DNA from: Panorpa germanica
Lineage: Eukaryota > Arthropoda > Insecta > Mecoptera > Panorpidae
DNA: 64,000 nt
Reading direction: 5' to 3'
NCBI GenBank assembly: GCA_963678705.1
Contig: OY783203.1
Location: 18,892,535-18,956,534, forward strand
Shown here in pieces: positions 34,149-44,515 of the stretch. The notes beneath the pieces were generated by a model, which did no database searches, was not told the origin of the DNA, and saw only the letters and a list, made by a program, of their open reading frames with translations. A program made the translations under genes and the position numbers. How positions within the stretch are numbered: position 1 is the stretch's first letter; the number at the start of each line of letters is the position of its first letter.

Positions 34149-34331
34149 TCAATCTTTTTTTAGTGCAAAGTTTAGCGTTTGAGAAGGCCTGCTCTTGTAT
34201 TTGACGTGACCAGATTTTTGAGAAGTCCAAAGCGAGACACTTTGTGAATTGTTGTTTTTGAATGTCTCGTAATTTTCAGACTTCTTTATTGCCATGTCGT
34301 CATAGCTATTTCTCTTACTTACGCTTTGCAA
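34149..34331 (-). other. Open frame of unknown identity
   Basis: A 60-codon minus-strand frame of mixed composition (SVSLWTSQKSGHVKYKSRPS). Its upstream edge contains 'gcgtaagtaag', which resembles a splice donor rather than an acceptor. I do not recognise it and give it little weight as a gene. Confidence 0.12.
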
Positions 34332-34658
34332 ATTGATGTTATTTTTGCCAAATGGAATTTAAAACATTTTCTTGAAGTGTTGTTTCTACTTGCTCATGCT
34401 TACACTAAGACACACATGTTATGTTTTGTTTTCATTAGTTTTGAAAAAGAAAACGTTAAACATTTTATAGATAAAATTTGAAAACTTTCAAGTAACAATT
34501 TATTAATAACTGTATTTTGCAAAATTAAGAAAGAAAATGTAACAGAATTCTGTCTATGAGAAATATTAAATGAATCTTAAAATTAGCTAGTGGCAAGCTA
34601 GAACAATTGTGAGTCTTGTACTGCAATATAACTTTCTATCTGGCAGTAGTATTCTTTA

Positions 34659-35917
34659 GGGAGTGTTCCACTAAGCGTTCACAACAATCACGCTCACGAC
34701 TGCAGTTTTTCCCGATCCATGTGCTTGCGAGCGTTGAAAAAATAAAGCCTATGACATTTTATTTAATGCTTAACTTTAAGCTCCGTAGCAAAAGCTATAT
34801 CTACAAACAAGTAAATTTTTCTAAATGATAGTGAACATTGTTTATTTATTAAGTTAGGTTATGGTATGAGTAAAAGTGTATAAATGGCAGTTAAATATGA
34901 ATTAAAATTAATTTTATTAAGCTTATTTAAGGAGGTACAGGACCTTAATGTAAATAATGAAAACGTCGTGAAATTTGGAGGGTCGATACAAATAGTTAAA
35001 ATACATGCAGTCTCAAAATTTTAGAGACCTACGGTTTTCTTTTTATACATGATTAAAAATAGTCATTTTTCATACAAATCATAATTTTTAGCTCAATTTC
35101 ACCACATGATATAACTTTTAACTATAAAAAAATGGTGACACGGCTTTCAAGAACTAGGTGTATAAAAAAAATCTTTTCTGTAACTATTGCAAAAAGAAAA
35201 TAATCAAAAGGATACGTATTTACGAAAATATTTAAATAAAACCTTTAAGAAACAGTAAATGTGGGTTATAAGCCGGCAACGTTGCAAATGCCAATATGAG
35301 CGGAAAATTCAAAATCAGAATAAATGTTATATTAAATATAACAATTTATTGGTCAAAGAACCAAATCACGCATGCGTCAACACACGTAAATTTGCAGCGT
35401 TGTAAAATTTATTATTCCTTTTTCAAAATATTTAATTTGTATTTAAATTGAATTAATATAAATTTGATATTAATTATAGGTAATTTTTAATTTATTTAAC
35501 TATTATATGCATAAAAAATGACTTTCAACAAGCAAAAAGCAGTTTAATAGGGAATTGAAAAATTCATTTTCAAAGGTACAGTCCCAATATTTGCTCGTCC
35601 CTCATGTACTTCGTATTTTGCATTTCGTATTACCGAGAGATAAACTTTTTGCATTGACGGTACGTCCTGTACCTCCTTAATATAATTATATAATAAAATA
35701 AAATTCAATAAAATATCTCTTTCCGAATCATATAAAGTAATTTTTTCTGTCATGATCATCTTCAAGTTTTGCGTTATGTTTAACCATTGCGCCGAAATGC
35801 TCAACAACGACCACTACGACCCAACGCTTCAGATAGGTCGTGAGCTTGCCGTGAGCGAAATTAATGACGTCATCAGTGACGTTTTGAAATATTTTGGACT
35901 CTTAGTGGAACGCACCA
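34659..35917. mobile_element. PIF/Harbinger-like MITE containing a nested element
   Basis: Ends TTA|GGGAGTGTTCCACTAAGCG and, inverted, 'CTTAGTGGAACGCACCA'|TTA. A TTA duplication and GG-starting ends fit PIF/Harbinger. Removing the nested element (34931-35676) and one TTAA leaves 509 bp, the same length as the uninterrupted copy at 60635-61143, which lies in the opposite orientation. Shared blocks include 'gcgagcgttgaaaaa'-type, 'tgatcatcttcaag'-side and 'gcgaaattaatgacgtcat'. Confidence 0.8.
34931..35676. mobile_element. TTAA-flanked MITE, GGAGGTACAGGAC ends, copy 1
   Basis: TTAA|GGAGGTACAGGAC ... GTCCTGTACCTCC|TTAA. Inverted ends are perfect for 13 bp and TTAA stands on both sides. A second, shorter copy is at 37645-38101. 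TTAA targets are typical of piggyBac-type elements, but the ends are not the classic piggyBac CCY start, so the class is open. Confidence 0.8.
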
Positions 35918-36696
35918 TTAGTAGGTTATTACGTGTTTCAATTTTTGTTAACATGTTTAATAGAAATACACCACCGTGGTTTTAGACATCGATCTTTCAA
36001 CATTTCGTACGGTTTCTCTTCTATTTAATTACAGAGTACTTGTTTATTAGTGTTTTTGATTTATCGTATCAATCCGTGAAGGAAGTGAAATGTGTGGAGG
36101 AAGGCGTTCAGGTCTTTTGAGACAATTAGTAAGATCGAAGTACTCTTTGAAGCGTACGCTCATTTACATGAAGAAACATTCATATATCACTAGTGCTCAT
36201 GGGTACGCCTCCACCTCTCTCTCCCTGCCATGTTTTATACGATAAATCCGATGCGTTTGCAAAAACGCATATTTTCCATAACATATGATAAAATGACAAA
36301 TTTACGCGGTATATAATATATTGGAATAGGTAAGAAAAATAGAACACGGCTCTTGTATCATGTCTATATTTAAAATACATCCCGGGGAAGTAAATTCTTC
36401 TCGTAGTATTAAATGGAGGTGGACGATAAGGAGGTGAAGTTCTATGTAAATGACATTTTCGTGCTTATGAATTTTCTTTTGATAAATTGACATCGTTTGA
36501 TATCCTTGTAGCACACGCTCTAATATTTGACAGCTGAATTCAACACAAACATCGAGTAGCATATTAATTAGACAAATAGTTATCAGATTGATTTATAGAT
36601 AGTATAATAGTAAACATGGGAGTGAGTACATGAAGGTAATCACGTCCATAAACCAAAATACCCGTACACTCGTATTTACCAAGTTATATACGTTAT
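35918..36696. other. Unassigned stretch
   Basis: Two overlapping minus-strand frames (36180-36380 and 36302-36562) without recognised motifs. No repeat partner noticed. Confidence 0.35.
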
Positions 36697-36934
36697 AGTC
36701 CAAGATCCCAGGCCCGCCAGACATCACTTATTTTCTGATGAACAAAATGTGTAAGATTGAGTAGTGTTAGTATGTACAATGATCGTATGCCTACTGCTAA
36801 CTTGACCAGACGGCCATTTTCCAGGTACCAGGTAATCATTCATACAATCATTGTACATACTAGCACTACTCAATCTAACACATTTTGTTAATCAGAAAAT
36901 AAGTGATGTCTCGTGCCCCGGGGATCTTGCTCTA
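36697..36934. mobile_element. Foldback element, copy 2 (arms only)
   Basis: Starts AGTCCAAGATCCCAGGCCCG and ends '...ccccggggatcttgctct', with both arms present and the centre deleted. The arms meet at the 'ccattttccaggtaccaggt' palindrome. Confidence 0.8.
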
Positions 36935-37189
36935 TTAATACGATATATGTACACCGTGGTGAATAAATTATCGACACGCCAGCCGAGACTTTTTTATAAA
37001 TGTTTTCTTTTAGTAATTTGCAATATTTCATAATAAATTTTTTATTACTAAAAGTTTTATCTGAATTTTTTTTTTGTAAAATTTATATACGTTAATACGG
37101 TGATGTGAATTTGTTCAGTAAGTTTTTAATCTATTTGCAAGTAATGCATCTCGTAACTTGTCAAACACACTTGTACACTTGTTTCCGAA

Positions 37190-37230
37190 TTGCCTGTATT
37201 CGTGCATGTGCATGTACATGTGCATGTTAC
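37190..37230. repeat. (TGCATG/TGCATGTACA)n short repeat
   Basis: 'gtgcatgtgcatgtacatgtgcatg' style simple repeat. Confidence 0.6.
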
Positions 37231-37464
37231 ACATAAACTTGCAAACGAGTGTTTGGAAAACTTCGGTAAATGTTGAAAAGGATGTTTTAAAAGTTTTCAT
37301 TCAATACACTAATTACAGTATCAGTTCGTTGTGAGCATTGACACAAAGTGGCCTCGTGTGTTATCTTTGTAAAAATAATAACAAACCCGTCAAAAATGAG
37401 GAAATTACTTATTCACAACTAATCGATTTTATATTTTTAATATTATCTTTTTTTTAAATATATT

Positions 37465-37512
37465 TATATATCGTCGGCCTATTTTTGCTACTTGTTCTAT
37501 CACCTTACAAAC
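37465..37512 (-). mobile_element. SINE 3' end remnant
   Basis: 'atcgtcggcctatttttgct...tctatcacc' is the 3' end of the SINE read on the minus strand. The rest is missing. Confidence 0.45.
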
Positions 37513-37644
37513 AATTTGTTTTATCTTAATAATGTCGATTCTTAATCTGGCTAAGAGAAGTGGACGATACAAGTACGATATACATGTCATCCCAGTATCG
37601 TTCGCTGATCATAGTCAGACTAGGGAAGGCTATTTATCGATTAA

Positions 37645-38101
37645 TGAGGCACAGGACGTTAACGTAAAGGATGAAAACGTTGTGAAATCGATACAAATTC
37701 GTTGGAGGGTCGATACAAATAGTTAAAATACATGCTGTTTAAAAATTTTAGAGACCTAGGGTTCATAGTTTTCTTTTTATAAATGATTAAAAATAGTCAT
37801 TTTCCATACAAATCATAATTTTTAGCTCAATTTCACCACACAATATAACTTTTAATTATGAAAAAATGGTGACACGGCTTTCAAAAACTAGGTGTATATA
37901 AATTAATCTTTTCTGTAACTATTGCAAAAAGAAAATTATCAAAAGGATACCTATTTACAAAAATATTTAAATAAAACCAGTAAGAAACAACGGCAACAAG
38001 ATACAGTCCCAATGTTTGCTCGTCGCTCATGTGCTTCGTATTTTGCATTTCGTATTACCGAGAGATAAACTTTTTGCATTGACGGTACGTCCTTTACCTC
38101 C
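37645..38101. mobile_element. TTAA-flanked MITE, copy 2
   Basis: TTAA|TGAGGCACAGGACGTTAACG at the left, 'GTCCTTTACCTCC'|TTAA at the right. It shares the interior of copy 1 ('tggtgacacggctttcaa', 'ccgagagataaactttttgc') but is about 290 bp shorter through internal deletion. Confidence 0.8.
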
Positions 38102-38105
38102 TTAA

Positions 38106-39378
38106 TTCCTGCCTGTTAAGTTTTCTTGAGTGTTATGATATAAATAATTTTTACCTAAGAGTTAAACTTAATTATTCTATGGAGGTCACATACCCGTGTT
38201 TCGGATTTTTTATCAGTTTTTATGATTGAATTCTGATTATACACGCAAAACATCTTAGAAATATATTTTATTATTATATTATATATTTTTTAATTAAATT
38301 AAGTGCATTTAGTCTAGATTAACTATAAATTCAGATTTTGCTCCGGAGTCTAATGTAAGGGCACGTGGAGAACGTCGAATAATTAAACAAATTGCTACAA
38401 CTCCCTTCATTTTCTCTCTATTTCAATCCACATCATATTTTATACCCAGATTCCTTTTTTTAAAAATTATTTAATTTAACTTTTCATTTACAAAAGTTTC
38501 TATTCAAGAAGCAACCACTTTACTTAATTAAATTTATATTTTAATATACTGGTACATTAAATATATTTTATAGAATACAGAATGGAACTTGTCAATTTGA
38601 AGGACGACTTGCAGTGCCTTAATTAAGAAGCGTCTTTACTGTTGCAGCTTCTCACTACAACAAAGGGAAACCTGAAATAAAATCTGAAATTAAAAAGAAA
38701 GTAAAGTCATTCGAACAGATTTTATACGAGCTAATAAAATGTTGCATCAGTGAAAGCGCGCTTAAACATTTATCACCTTCAAAACTTTAACCTTCGGAGA
38801 TCTATTAATTCTATTCCCACATTTCAATGATTTCCTTTGTAATAAATGGAACAATAGTAACATGCGAATTCCTGGATTTTATTCATAAAATAAAACCTTC
38901 TTTTCTATTAAATAAATAAGTAGAATATCAAACTATGCAGTGGAATTATTGTTTTTTCAACAATAAAATGTTTTGTGAATAAAAACACAAAACAACAATA
39001 AATAACTTTTACTGTTTTCCTTTTTATAAAAAAACATTTTCAATAGAATAAAAAATAACATTAAATGTAGTAATAATATCAAAACTTGTTATTTGTTTAT
39101 AAACAAAAATTTAACGCAGTCAAATTTAATTGTTTAAATATTTTAGTGTTTATGGTAATTAAAATGTTAAAGTTTCAAAAGATATTGAAGTGATGAATAA
39201 TTATGAGCACAAAAGCAGTCGACGCATTTATTAATGATTGAAACGTTGTAGGTCATGTCGTCGTGTACAGCGGTATTGTTATGTTTACTCATATAAATGC
39301 AAACAGTCAGCAACCAGCCGCGTTTCAGTGGTGTTCGTTTAAAAATCACGTCTTGTTTTCATGCTGACTGAACAATAA
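38106..39378. other. Unassigned AT-rich stretch
   Basis: No features recognised over about 1.3 kb beyond A/T-rich runs. Confidence 0.5.
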
Positions 39379-39471
39379 GGCCTGTCTCAGTATGGCACCG
39401 AATTTAAGCGACGGCGAATTCGGACGTATACACTTATTTATGATACAGCATCCTCTTGATGTTTACGTCTT

Positions 39472-39562
<91 letters not shown>

Positions 39563-40174
39563 AATAAATAAAAGTTTTAATATTTTAAATTACGTATCAA
39601 CATTTAAAAATAAATACTATGTTTGACGTAATTATATTAAAATTAATAAAACATGCATCTTTGCACTTTGATTCCTCAGCTACTGTGTTCCAAATATGTC
39701 GTTGAACATCTCTCGAATGATAGTTTGAATTTTTCTGGTTCCACAAACTCTCTCTTTCTTGAATTAAAAGAATTAATTTTTCGGTGTCCATGATTCACTG
39801 AAATACAAACATAAACTGAAGCATGCTGAACATACTCGTCACAAGCGATCTCGCCGATAGATCTCATTTGATCCGTATTGCAGCGTAACAACAAGCGATC
39901 TTAGGTATCCCCTCCAGTCTGAGGCGGCTGTTTGCATTTACAAAGGTCCGGATAGGATATCGTTGTAGTAGTGGTAACGCTTGGATAAAATTCGCCTTTA
40001 TACGGTTCTAATGTGCGAGGTAGTGCCGCCCGTATTCGGACGGCTTTGTAGCTTGCAGTCTGAGAGGTTCAGAGAGGTCTCATTACATTTGCAGGGTTCG
40101 GATAGGTAAAGCGTAGTAGCCCGTATACGTCCGGCAGAAATTCGCTTAAATACGGTGCCATACTGAGACAGGCC
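39379..40174. mobile_element. PIF/Harbinger-like MITE, TAA-flanked, copy 2, expanded by a (TA)n array
   Basis: TAA|GGCCTGTCTCAGTATGGCAC ... 'GGTGCCATACTGAGACAGGCC'|TAA (ends pair for over 20 bp). It holds the 85-base TA array at 39471-39555 and the family blocks 'gtattcggacggctttgtag' and 'gggttcggataggtaaagcg'. It is longer than the copy at 58375 (477 bp), partly through the TA array. Confidence 0.85.
39471..39555. repeat. (TA)n microsatellite inside a MITE
   Basis: TA array with a few 'catatg/gtatat' interruptions. Confidence 0.9.
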
Positions 40175-40182
40175 TAAGCAGG

Positions 40183-40262
40183 ATACCGCTGCATACGCGT
40201 TGCTTCCACTTTCTTCGTTTCATTCATTAAACAGTATGAGTTTACTGTTTTCCGTGCTTGTC
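40183..40262. repeat. Partial copy of the MITE at 1751-1912
   Basis: 'ttcattcattaaacag', 'tttccgtgct' and the preceding pyrimidine-rich block match 1815-1895 in the same orientation. Confidence 0.5.
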
Positions 40263-40345
40263 TCTGGACTATTTAATAATTAAAGGGGTAATTCTTTACA
40301 AACAATTACACACTTCGTGATGTTATTTATTTCTTTACGCTTCCC

Positions 40346-40825
40346 CCACTAGAAATGGCGATTCTTCTTAAAAAAGATCAATTTTTTAATCAATTCGAAT
40401 CGAAGTCTAAAGAATCGAATCAGAAAAAAATCGAAGTGTGGAAGATCGATTTCTCAAAAATTAATTTTTCGATTCTTTTTGAATTTTTATATAAAAAAAA
40501 GAGAACGATCTTTTATCGATTTTATTTCTAAAAAAATACAAGCCTATCTTATAATTAAAGAATAAGTGAAGAGTGATTTTTGATTAATCAATAAAATTAT
40601 GTACGTTAATTATTATAGTATAAAATAATTATAATTCACAATATTTCATTTCCAAGCTTATAATAAATAATGTATATAAATAATTGTATAGTTAAAAAAA
40701 ACATCGAATCTCGAGTTTCGAGTGTTTGATATCGACTCACGGGATCCATTATATAAAATCGATTTTCTCGACTCACAAAATCAATTCTTCGATTAATCGT
40801 TCTTAGATCGCCATCCATACTCGCC
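40346..40825. mobile_element. Probable inverted-repeat element rich in TCGA/GATC
   Basis: The left 'actagaaatggcgattcttc' and the inverse of the right 'gtatggatggcgatctaag' share ATGGCGAT. The interior carries many 'tcgatt' and 'gaatcga' words in both orientations. No target duplication found, so the ends are approximate. Confidence 0.45.
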
Positions 40826-40854
40826 ACTACCATAATTGTGTAGAGAAGTGTAAA

Positions 40855-41090
40855 AGAAGTACAAAATAAACGTCACAGAGTTAACAGCTGTTGTGGCATC
40901 CCATAAAGTTTCTATATAACGACGTGATATTTACTTATTATATTCTACAGTTTTTGTGACATCAAAAATATGACAGTGCCAATGACAATTAAGAGGTAAA
41001 TCAAAATTCAAATATAGATAGCTATATCTCCGTCAATGTTTGGATATTTAATAAAATAAAAAACGTCAATAATAATAAACTAGTTCACAA
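40855..41090. repeat. Dispersed repeat (also near 52665-52810, 23560-23640, 27950-28040)
   Basis: Blocks 'aacgtcacag', 'ttattatattctac', 'gtgacatcaaaaatat' recur at 52665-52810. The block 'atatctccgtcaatgtttgg' plus 'aaaaaacgtcaata' recurs at the other two sites. The class is not determined. Confidence 0.45.
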
Positions 41091-41109
41091 CCGAATTGGG
41101 TATTACACA

Positions 41110-41735
41110 TAGTCCAAGATCCCAGACCCGGCAGACGTCACTTATTTTCTGATGAACAAAATGTTTAAGATTGAGCTACCTGCCTACCTGCTAGCTTGAC
41201 CAGACGGCCCTTTTAATTCAACCTTTGTATCAGCTTCCTTATGCTCGGGACACGATAATTTTTTATGGATTTCTCGATGAAAACTCGATTATTGAGAGGT
41301 CAATTTAAGACTCATATATGTCGCAGTCACGCTTATGCGCATGGATAATGCCCTCTCACTCATACTCACAGCAGCACAAAAATTCGGTCTAGGGGATTTT
41401 TGGCCCCTTGGATCGGTCTGTTTGCTTGTAAAACATTTTAAAATAGTTATCTGGCTAACATATATAAAAATGGAGTATCAGACAGTAAGTGAGTTTAAGT
41501 AATTTTTTGTCTGTAAAGTAATACTGCCGACGGGAAGTGTCTGGGAGTATTGATGACAGATTTTTAATATTATTGTGTTACATATACGTAAAAATCCGCC
41601 ATCAGAATTTAAGTAGCGTGATTACGTACCTTGATTATATAGGTATACGATCATTGTACATACTAACACTACTTAATCTAACACATTTTGTTCATCAGAA
41701 AATAAGTGATGTCTGCCGGATCTGGGATCTTGCTC
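41110..41735. mobile_element. Foldback element, copy 3
   Basis: Ends 'agtccaagatcccagacccg' and '...gatctgggatcttgctc'. It shares arms and the internal 'cttatgcgcatggataatgcc' and 'ccccttggatcggtc' with copy 1. The arms are less perfect than in copy 1. Confidence 0.8.
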
Positions 41736-42287
41736 AAACACAAATGATTTTTTCATTACTTTCGATACCTTCATAGGGGGAGTTTCAAATGATGAAGTTT
41801 CGTTACTTTCAGGACAAAATGTAACACTATTCACCATGAAATATAAACGATGCTTTCAGAATAAGTTAAATTAACTTGTGATAAACGAGGCATAGCACAT
41901 AGATATGTATAGAAAATCATAATCAAGTAAATACTCGTATCCCAGTGAGATGGAAAACTTTGTTATTTAACCAACACAACTCGAACTTTATGTTTTCTTT
42001 GTTTTCCTTCCGGAATGCCGGAGTAGTAGAGTAGTAGAGTGGTAGAGTGGATGGCATTGACATTAAGAACAATAAACTTGTTCTAAGTAAATACGAATAG
42101 ACCGACCGACCGACATACTCGTATTTGAATACATCCGTGTACGTAACAATCACCAGAGGTTAATAATCTACTAAAATTGGCGGGATTCATTCTACATCTC
42201 TGTAACTTTATAAATGTTCACTTAATTTAAAAAGAAAAGAAAGAAATTGCAAACATTATATTTATTTATTTTTGTTTTTCTTTCTAT
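41736..42287. other. Unassigned stretch
   Basis: No gene. A short 'gtagtagagtagtagagtgg' simple repeat at 42022-42050. Confidence 0.45.
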
Positions 42288-42520
42288 TTAATTTATTCAA
42301 CATCGGCCTATTTCCGATGCCGAGTCCTATCTCTTTTTACTATGTTGACAGTTATTTTGGTATCGTGATCTCATATATACGGACTTTATCGCCCATGTAT
42401 ATACATAATCAATTTAGCTCAATAACAACTAAACCAGAAATTATAATTCCGGTTTAGGGATCGAACCCGAAGACACAGTAGTCAGCGTCAAGCATCAATG
42501 CTCTCGCCAACTGTGTCGTC
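42288..42520 (-). mobile_element. tRNA-derived SINE, best-preserved copy
   Basis: On the minus strand: head 'gacgacacagttggcgagag' with 'cattgatgcttgacgctgac', B-box 'gggttcgatccc', body with 'aattgattatgtat', 'gtccgtatatatgagatcac' and 'actgtcaacatagt', 3' end 'ggaaataggccgatgttgaa' then 'taaattaaat'. The head resembles a tRNA pol III promoter (A-box-like 'GNGAGAGCATTG', B-box GGTTCGATCCC). No LINE partner sharing this 3' end was recognised in the window. Flanked by A/T-rich sequence without an obvious long duplication. Confidence 0.85.
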
Positions 42521-42999
42521 TAAATATATTTATTTATTTAACTACGTTCTATTTGCAATAACGAAATAACGTACCATAAATAATATTGACATTTTCTAAT
42601 GATGCTTCGGTGGCTACCATCAGCGAACCTCCCGGAGAACGTGTTCTGCGGGACAGCTTATATTGTGTCAAAATACTTTATACTTTTTATATTAGTTTAA
42701 ACGAGCGCCAGGGTGTGCTAATTCATTAAGTCGATGTAGTTAAAGAACAACTTTATTCTCTTCAGCCATTGTTTCAGAATTATTCCCAATTTAAAGGTTT
42801 AAATATCAGAAGGCTAAGCAACCCCATCTGAGTTGTTTAAGTCAAGATAACTGCTACCAAAGAAGAAGATAACATTAACGAAATTTTTGGCTACTAACAC
42901 GGCAAATACAGTCAGTTGAGTTCAGAAAATTCATCAGCTCTTATTACATCAGACCTCAAACCTCGCTTTCATTTACCAAAAGAGTCTAACGTAGCAACT

Positions 43000-44515
43000 C
43001 ACATGAGCACGAGACTTTTCTCGTCTCGTAAAAGCCAGAAGATACGAGACGAGACATTTCTGAAAACTATTGAGACAGTACCGAGACCACATAAAGCGAG
43101 ATCCGAGAGTCTCGACTCAGGTGTCGTTGAGATTATTTAAAAAAAAAATTGCAAGAAATATAAACTAACAGCAACATAAAGATTCAACCTTATTTTATTA
43201 TAAAAATTTTAGGTTAGGTTAGGTCGTTCATTTACGAAATATAAAATCTGGTAAACAAACATCTGTTAAATATTTTATTTTATAATTTTGTCTTTTACAA
43301 CATTTTGTAGCCGAACTAAAACGAATGTTTTAAGGGAAAATAAATATGAATATAAATTATTTACAATGCGATTGTTTGAAAACATTTTAGGCTTTAGTTG
43401 CCGCAAAAATGTCGTTGAGTATAGGTATTAGTAGTGTCAACCTGAAAAAAGGCCAAGATTAGATGAAAGTGAGCATTAAGTGAAATTGAACCAGTTGGTC
43501 AACTGTGTATAAAAAAAATTCTTTAAAGTTTAAATTTTCTTTTAAGTTTGATACAATTAATGGTGAGAAAAAGAGATATGCTTAAGGGAGGGGATAGGGT
43601 TTTCACTTTCGAAAAATCCAATCATTTTTTTTTGTTTTATCTTATTGTTTAACATTTCAAGAATATGTCCTTAAAATTTTAAGCCGATCTAAGCAATATT
43701 CTTGAAGTTATTGTCTTATTCTTCCGGTATATTATATCGTATTATATGTTAATCAGGTATACAGTTTATTCTTTGCTATAGTTCTGAAACGTTTTTCTCA
43801 AAACTACTTTTTCAAAGTCCGTGTTCACAGCCATTTAAAAACTAATTGACCAATTCATTTCAAACTTCGTACACATTTTCTACATATAAAAAACCTCCCC
43901 CCAACGTTTAGATAAAAACATTTTCTTTACATTAAGGGTGTTTCCCACTCACAAAATGGCGGAATTTTTCGTGGAAAATAACAGTTCACACTTTAGATGG
44001 CCGCCAAAAAATTTTAAATGAAAAAAAAATTATCAGAGGCCGTTGGGGGGAAGATTTGATTATAATTTAACTAAATTTTAATGGTTTTTCATTTTCAAAT
44101 AATTTCCGGCCGAGTTATAGTGAACACCGCAAATTGTCTTTTTCACAAGACCTTCTGGAGATAGCTTTGTTACTGGCTTATGCTTTAATATTGCTGCATG
44201 ATAAAATTATACAACATAGTCAAAAGTATGCTCAATAATGTACAAAAGGTTCGAATAAAATTGCTCAATCTATACTTGAGAAAAGAAATCGCAAGAAGAG
44301 TGTTTTTTTTTACGCTGAAACCCTAACCCCTCCCGTAATGTCTTCAAGATTAAAAATAAAAAAAAATAATTATCCGAAATAATATAATGGATTACTTTGT
44401 TTAAGACTATCTTAGGAGTAAGTTCTCACAATAACGAGATGTAACAAAACGAAACGAGACCGAGACTAAAACGATACCTATTTTTTTCTAAACTAACGAA
44501 AACGAGACGAGCAGC
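43000..44515 (+). mobile_element. BED-finger-like element, copy 2, interrupted
   Basis: Matches 10249-10842 on both sides of an insertion. Left part: 'gagcacgagacttttctcgt', 'aaatataaaatctggtaaac', and an in-frame FKFDTINGEKKRYA before a stop. Right part: 'ccgaaataatataatg', 'ttctcacaataacgagatg', 'aaaacgatacctattttttt'. The BED-like cysteines are lost here. The insertion occupies 43586-44334. The ends are less clear than in copy 1. Confidence 0.6.
43586..44334. mobile_element. MITE with GGGAGGGGATAGGGTTT ends, nested
   Basis: The left end GGGAGGGGATAGGGTTTTCA and the inverse right end GGGAGGGGTTAGGGTTTCAG. TAA precedes the left end, and the right end is followed by G-TAA. This suggests a TAA-type (PIF/Harbinger-like) target with one extra base. 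Length about 749 bp, no transposase. Confidence 0.75.

Noticed and set aside
34931-35676. piggyBac element proper
   Set aside because: TTAA flanks fit, but the ends begin GGAGG rather than the usual CCY and no transposase is present; left unclassified.
35752-35985. 77-codon frame with IIFKFCVMFNHCAEML start
   Set aside because: Lies in the right end of a MITE with inverted ends; the inverse copy at 60635 does not preserve a protein.
42460-42480. Possible tRNA gene from B-box GGTTCGATCCC
   Set aside because: The head does not fold into a full cloverleaf that I can see, and the same unit with a shared tail is repeated many times; it is a SINE head.
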